Below the pieces are notes generated by a model. It was not told the DNA's origin and ran no database searches. It worked only from the letters and a program-made list of their open reading frames with translations. Of a DNA stretch of 8,896 bases, positions 5,172-8,896 are shown piece by piece. The stretch comes from CAZGXM01 sp964529795 (GTDB lineage Bacteria; Bacillota; JADQBR01). The number at the start of each line of letters is the position of its first letter. The first letter of the stretch is position 1. Where the stretch lies: NCBI GenBank assembly GCA_964529795.1, contig CAZGXM010000086.1, positions 1 through 8,896 on the forward strand, read 5' to 3'. A program made the translations under genes and the position numbers.

Positions 5172-6236
5172 TCAGAACCTTTTAATAAAAGTGTAGTCAG
5201 TTGTCCGTTGTACCGCATCATACCCTGCATCTTTAATAAACCGGATAATTTCATCCAGCGGGACCCGGTGCTTAACTCCCGCCGCCCGCACCACATTTTC
5301 CTCCAACATAGTGCCACCAAAGTCATTGGCACCAAACCACAATGATATTTGGGCCAGTTTAGACCCCTGCGTGACCCAGGACGCCTGAATGTTTGGTACA
5401 TTATCCAACACTATCCGGGAAATCGCCAGCGTTTTTAAATAATCATGGCCGGTAGCTGCCACACCGCCCAATTCCGTATTCCGGGGCTGAAAACTCCAGG
5501 GAATAAAAGCGGTAAATCCGCCGGTCACATCCTGCAACTCGCGAATACGGATCATGTGTTTGACTCTTTCCCGCAGAGTTTCCACACTGCCAAACATCAT
5601 GGTAGCGGTGGTCTTCAGCCCAAGTTCATGGGCTTCGTGCATCACATCCATCCATTGTTTCCAGGAAATCTTTCGGGGGCTAATGTATTTTCGTACCCTG
5701 TCAACCAGTATTTCCGCCCCGCCCCCCGGCAGGGAATCCAGGCCAGCCTTTTTCAATTGCGCCAGCGTTTCGCCAATACTAATTCCGGCCTGTCGGGAAA
5801 AATGCACTATCTCGGGCGGTGAAAATGAGTGGATGTGAATATCAAAGCTGTCCCTGATATCCCGAACCATAGCCAAAATTTCCTCAAAACTCAAGTTCGG
5901 GTTGAGACCGCCCTGCATCAAAATCTGCGTACCACCGTGGTCAATGGTTTCACGGATCTTGTCAAACAGCTCTTTTTTGGTAATTACATAACCTTCGGCA
6001 TGATGTTCGCCACGGTAAAATGCGCAAAAACGGCAAGCCACTGAACAGATGTTGGTGTAATTAATGTTTCTATCAATCACGAAGGAAACAATAGGCTCCG
6101 GATGGATACGTTTCCTGATGGCAGTTGCCGCCTGACCAAGGGCAATTATGTCCGCTTTTTCAAAAAGCAGCAAAGCTTCTTCCTCTGCAATCCTTTTCCC
6201 GGTTACTGCTTTGACTAAAATATCATCAACAGACAT
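5172..6236 (-). CDS. mqnC: cyclic dehypoxanthinyl futalosine synthase (radical SAM)
   Basis: MqnC is a radical S-adenosylmethionine enzyme that cyclises dehypoxanthine futalosine to cyclic dehypoxanthine futalosine in the futalosine menaquinone pathway. Seen: the 4Fe-4S cluster motif CSVACRFC (CxxxCxxC, Cys64, Cys68, Cys71), GGTQILMQGG (101-110, glycine-rich SAM-contact region), LPGGGAEI (170-177 approx.), and the C-terminal region with GGTMLEENVVRAAG. The 354-aa length is normal. I separate it from its relative MqnE by the CSVACRFCAF and GGTQILMQGG signatures. The ATG at 6236 overlaps the end of mqnA by 11 bases, with GGGGTGA as the ribosome binding site inside mqnA, so the two are translationally coupled. 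A GTG at 6245 would lie within that ribosome binding site. Confidence 0.95.
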   Translation of the reverse strand: MSVDDILVKAVTGKRIAEEEALLLFEKADIIALGQAATAIRKRIHPEPIVSFVIDRNINYTNICSVACRFCAFYRGEHHAEGYVITKKELFDKIRETIDHGGTQILMQGGLNPNLSFEEILAMVRDIRDSFDIHIHSFSPPEIVHFSRQAGISIGETLAQLKKAGLDSLPGGGAEILVDRVRKYISPRKISWKQWMDVMHEAHELGLKTTATMMFGSVETLRERVKHMIRIRELQDVTGGFTAFIPWSFQPRNTELGGVAATGHDYLKTLAISRIVLDNVPNIQASWVTQGSKLAQISLWFGANDFGGTMLEENVVRAAGVKHRVPLDEIIRFIKDAGYDAVQRTTDYTFIKRF

Positions 6237-7062
6237 CACTTTCACCCCAAATTTTCAAGTTAGGTACCCCGGCTAACAAATCGATGGATGCCGCCTCTTG
6301 ATAATAACGCAGCAATGCCCGCTGGTAATATATGTCAAATTGGTGCCTGATATGAGCAAAGTGTTCGGCAATTAAAGGCCTGGGTAATCCGTGACTTTTT
6401 TCAGCCGCATCTATTAAAAGCTGCAGATTTTCCATGCCCCAATGTTTTGACTGCATAAAGGCTTTGGCAATAGCCTCCAGGCGCTCCGGCTCCGTGCGAA
6501 AAGCGGCACGAATGACCCATAATGCGTATACCATGGGCAGGCCGGTATATTCTTTCCAGACTTGACCCAGATCGTAAACAAACAGGTCTTTGATGCCCAC
6601 CGTCTCCCGCAAGGCATCATCACCGATTAATAAAGCAGCGTCAGCTTTGTTAAGCATTTGCGACAAATCAGGCTGCAAGGAGATATACTTTACCTTTAGT
6701 AGCCAAAACTTTGCAACTAATATTTTTAATAACACCACTGAAGTAGCGGAGGAAGTGGTAAGGGCAATTGCCTTTCCGTTCAATTTCTCTACCGGTTTTT
6801 TGCTTATTAATAAAATACTGGTAACTCTTCCGTCAGCACTGATGGACATATCGGGTAATATCAGCATTTTTCCGGCATTACGGGCATATTCAATGGAGGA
6901 AATGGGTGTAATATCCAGCTTGCCGTCAATAAACATTTTGTTCAGCACTGTGGGCGGACCGGGAATCAAGTCTACATCCAAAGGAACGATACCTTTTTCA
7001 ATTCCGTAATATACGGGCAAACAGTTAAGATATGCTATTCTTCCCAAACGAATTCTACCCAT
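6226..7062 (-). CDS. mqnA: chorismate dehydratase (menaquinone biosynthesis)
   Basis: MqnA removes water from chorismate to give 3-[(1-carboxyvinyl)oxy]benzoate, the first committed step of the futalosine route and the substrate of MqnE. The 278-aa protein has the periplasmic-binding-protein-like fold of the MqnA/MqnD family but no signal peptide, so it is cytoplasmic. Family marks are RLGRIAYLNCLPVYYGIE at the N-terminus (residues 5-22), PTVLNKMFIDGKLDITPISS (37-56), and ALLIGDDAL in the middle. I favour MqnA over MqnD because of the NCLP N-terminal signature and the setting between mqnE and mqnC. The ATG shares one base with the mqnE stop (TGATG), with GGAGA seven bases upstream, so translation is coupled to mqnE. 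Confidence 0.93.
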   Translation of the reverse strand: MGRIRLGRIAYLNCLPVYYGIEKGIVPLDVDLIPGPPTVLNKMFIDGKLDITPISSIEYARNAGKMLILPDMSISADGRVTSILLISKKPVEKLNGKAIALTTSSATSVVLLKILVAKFWLLKVKYISLQPDLSQMLNKADAALLIGDDALRETVGIKDLFVYDLGQVWKEYTGLPMVYALWVIRAAFRTEPERLEAIAKAFMQSKHWGMENLQLLIDAAEKSHGLPRPLIAEHFAHIRHQFDIYYQRALLRYYQEAASIDLLAGVPNLKIWGESDVC

Positions 7063-8165
7063 CAGAAATTCTCCGTAATAACGTTATACAAGGTATCTCT
7101 TTCCACCGGTTGCCTACCCGCAGCTTTAATCATGGTCACCAGTTCTTTCCTGGTCAGCGCTTGAGCCGTTTCCGCTCCCGCAGCATGGGTAATCTTTTCC
7201 TCCACCACAGTACCATCAATATCATCCACCCCGAATGATAGTGACACCTGGGCCAACTTTGGCCCAACCATAATCCAGAACGCCTTGATATGGTCAAAAT
7301 TATCCAACATCAAACGGGAAACAGCCAATACCTTCAGGTCTTCAAATCCGGTGGTTCGACCGCTTACGGGTTGTTCAATGCGGGTGTTTTTCGGGTGAAA
7401 TGCCAGGGGAATAAAGGACTGAAATCCCCCCGTTCTGTCTTGAAGTTCCCGCAAGCGCAGCATGTGGTCAATGCGTTCTTCAGGAGTCTCCACATGCCCG
7501 TACAGCATGGTAGCGTTGGTCTTTAAACCGGCATCATGAGCAACTTCCATTACTTCCAGCCAACGGTCACCGCTAATTTTCTTTTCACATATTTTTTCTC
7601 TCACCCGCGGTGAAAAGATTTCCGCTCCGCCACCGGGCATTGATCCAAGACCGGCATCCTTTAAGTCTGTAAAGACTTGGGCCAAGTCTTTCCCTGATAT
7701 TTGACTTAAATAATCTATTTCCACTGCGGTAAAAGCTTGAATATGCACCCCGGGTAAACAGTCCCGCACTGTTCTCAGCATATCCAAGTAGTATTCGTAC
7801 GGCAAATCCGGGTGTAACCCACCGACAATATGAATTTCTGTTACACCGGTATCCCTTACCTGCAACGCTATTGCCTCGATTTCCTCCAGTTTCATGGTAT
7901 ATGCACCGGGATTATCCCGATCGACACCAAAGGCACACAAGGGGCACAAGTTTACGCAAATATTTGTGTGGTTGATGTGGCGGTTAACAATAAAATATGC
8001 CTTATTACCATTAATTCTTTCCCTAACCATATTTGCCATATAGCCAATGGCCATTAAATCATAACTTTCCATTAAACGAATCCCGTCCTGCCTGGTTAAA
8101 CGTTCTCCAGCACTTACCTTTTCTATCAAGTCACTAATTGAACTATCTTTAAATAAAGCTTTCAA
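7062..8165 (-). CDS. mqnE: aminofutalosine synthase (radical SAM)
   Basis: MqnE is a radical SAM enzyme that joins the MqnA product to the adenosyl group of S-adenosylmethionine, forming aminofutalosine. Seen: the cluster motif CVNLCPLC (CxxxCxxC, Cys70, Cys74, Cys77) within NHTNICVNLCPLCAFG, typical of MqnE, then IHIVGGLHPDLPYEYY (111-126), MPGGGAEIF (176-184) and a C-terminal domain like that of MqnC. The 367-aa length is normal. The start is a TTG at 8165, with AGGGGG nine bases upstream overlapping the TAG stop of the M16 gene; no ATG fits as well. The gap to the M16 gene is 13 bases, and its stop overlaps the mqnA start. MqnE and MqnC are paralogues, visible from shared motifs along their whole length. 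Confidence 0.95.
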   Translation of the reverse strand: MKALFKDSSISDLIEKVSAGERLTRQDGIRLMESYDLMAIGYMANMVRERINGNKAYFIVNRHINHTNICVNLCPLCAFGVDRDNPGAYTMKLEEIEAIALQVRDTGVTEIHIVGGLHPDLPYEYYLDMLRTVRDCLPGVHIQAFTAVEIDYLSQISGKDLAQVFTDLKDAGLGSMPGGGAEIFSPRVREKICEKKISGDRWLEVMEVAHDAGLKTNATMLYGHVETPEERIDHMLRLRELQDRTGGFQSFIPLAFHPKNTRIEQPVSGRTTGFEDLKVLAVSRLMLDNFDHIKAFWIMVGPKLAQVSLSFGVDDIDGTVVEEKITHAAGAETAQALTRKELVTMIKAAGRQPVERDTLYNVITENF

Positions 8166-8178
8166 TTCAGATAACCCC

Positions 8179-8896
8179 CTATAATTGAGAATCTGCCAGT
8201 AGCTTCGGCCACAGCTTTTCCGTGTTTAGTTGCCCGATGGTGGCGGCAGAAAACTCACTGCGGGAGAAAAGCCTGTTAGCAACATTTTGGACATCTTCAG
8301 TCGTCACTTTATATACGGCGTCCACTATACCTTCAGCGGTAATAACCTTGCCAAAGCAAAGCTCTGTCTTACCCAACCGGCTCATCCTGCTGGAAACATT
8401 CTCCATACTCAGTAGCAGATTACCCTTTATCTGCGCTTTGGTTCGCTGCAGTTCGTTTTCCGTGACACCGTGCGTCTTTATTGAACTGAGCTCCTCAAGG
8501 ATTACTTCCACCAATTCCTGATAGTTTTCCGGACTGGTGCCGGCGTAGACGGTAAACAAGCCTGTATCAACATAAGTATTGTGATAAGAATAAATTGAAT
8601 AAGCCAATCCCCGTTCTTCTCGTACTTCTTGAAACAAGCGTGAACTAAGACCACCTCCCAACAAATTGTTCAGTACGTAAAGGGCATAGATATCAGGGTC
8701 ATCCTGAGCCAGTCCCGGTACCCCCAAGCATAGCTGCAACTGTTCTGTTTCCTTTGACAAGTTCATAATTCTGGCCCGGGGAATAGGCTTTAACATTTCT
8801 CTTGTTTTCCCTTTACGTTGAAATTTTCCGAAATAGTCATTGAGGAGGCGGGCAGTTTCATCATGACTGACATTTCCCGCCACCGCCAAAACAATA
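8179..8896 (-). CDS. M16-family peptidase (YmxG/MlpA-like), C-terminal part, cut by window edge
   Basis: This is the C-terminal part (about 239 residues) of a pitrilysin/M16-type protein. Its 5' end lies beyond 8896 and the frame is open to the edge, reading IVLAVAGNVSHDE at the visible start. The HxxEH zinc motif of M16 enzymes belongs to the missing N-terminal half, so catalytic status cannot be judged here. Seen: LNNLLGGGLSSRLFQEVREE followed by RGLAYSIYSY, which is the Arg/Tyr substrate-binding segment of the family, then GLFTVYAGTSPEN, and RTKAQIKGNLLLSMENVSSR near the C-terminus. B. subtilis YmxG (MlpA) is of this type and lies directly ahead of ymxH-spoVFA, matching the wider order here. 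It ends 13 bases before mqnE and is probably in the same transcript. Assignment to M16 is secure, and orthology to YmxG rests on context. Confidence 0.92.
   Translation of the reverse strand, partial: IVLAVAGNVSHDETARLLNDYFGKFQRKGKTREMLKPIPRARIMNLSKETEQLQLCLGVPGLAQDDPDIYALYVLNNLLGGGLSSRLFQEVREERGLAYSIYSYHNTYVDTGLFTVYAGTSPENYQELVEVILEELSSIKTHGVTENELQRTKAQIKGNLLLSMENVSSRMSRLGKTELCFGKVITAEGIVDAVYKVTTEDVQNVANRLFSRSEFSAATIGQLNTEKLWPKLLADSQL

Noticed and set aside
5045..5401. 118-codon minus-strand frame across the mqnC-dut junction
   Set aside because: It is an out-of-frame reading of two well-supported genes and has no family features.
1..8896. Mobile elements, CRISPR arrays, tRNA or rRNA genes, defence systems
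   Set aside because: No transposase, direct-repeat array, cloverleaf or rRNA-like sequence was seen. The window is a housekeeping and sporulation region with steady composition.

Overview
All protein-coding genes in this window lie on the minus strand, so the window reads right to left as one cell-envelope, cofactor and sporulation neighbourhood. The gene set points to an endospore-forming Clostridia-type Firmicute, probably of the Peptococcaceae / Desulfotomaculum-Pelotomaculum kind. The grounds are both dipicolinate synthase subunits, a YlmC/YmxH-type sporulation protein, strong GGAGG-like ribosome binding sites, frequent TTG/GTG starts, and menaquinone made by the futalosine route. The genus is an inference from gene content, not from a database match.

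Right part (8896 to about 4702): the C-terminal part of an M16 zinc-peptidase-family protein (YmxG/MlpA-like, cut by the window edge) is followed by mqnE, mqnA, mqnC and dut. Gaps are 0 to 20 bases or short overlaps, so this looks like one transcription unit. MqnA (chorismate dehydratase), MqnE (aminofutalosine synthase) and MqnC (cyclic dehypoxanthinyl futalosine synthase) supply three steps of the futalosine menaquinone pathway. The hydrolase step (MqnB or an MTAN-type enzyme) and MqnD are not here.

Middle (4701 to 3931): after an intergenic stretch with overlapping alternative hairpins and a possible forespore-type promoter come a small unrecognised three-helix membrane protein and ymxH (PRC-barrel sporulation protein).

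Left part (3930 to 1): a near-perfect vegetative promoter directly abuts the ymxH stop codon. It drives a leader with a full lysine riboswitch and an intrinsic terminator, ahead of dapB - dpaA (spoVFA) - dpaB (spoVFB) - asd. Asd makes aspartate semialdehyde. DapA, not in the window, would turn it into dihydrodipicolinate. That intermediate is shared by DapB (toward lysine and diaminopimelate) and by DpaAB (toward spore dipicolinic acid). A lysine-sensing leader therefore sits over both a lysine gene and the spore-core dipicolinate genes, and a possible internal sporulation promoter precedes dpaA.

The order ymxG ... ymxH ... spoVFA-spoVFB-asd matches the Bacillus subtilis ymxG-ymxH-spoVFA-spoVFB-asd-dapG-dapA locus. 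Here mqnEAC-dut-membrane protein and riboswitch-dapB are intercalated. I see no mobile element, CRISPR array, tRNA or rRNA, and no clearly novel system. The most interesting points are the regulatory architecture at 3600-3930 and a one-residue deletion in the Asd nucleotide-binding loop.
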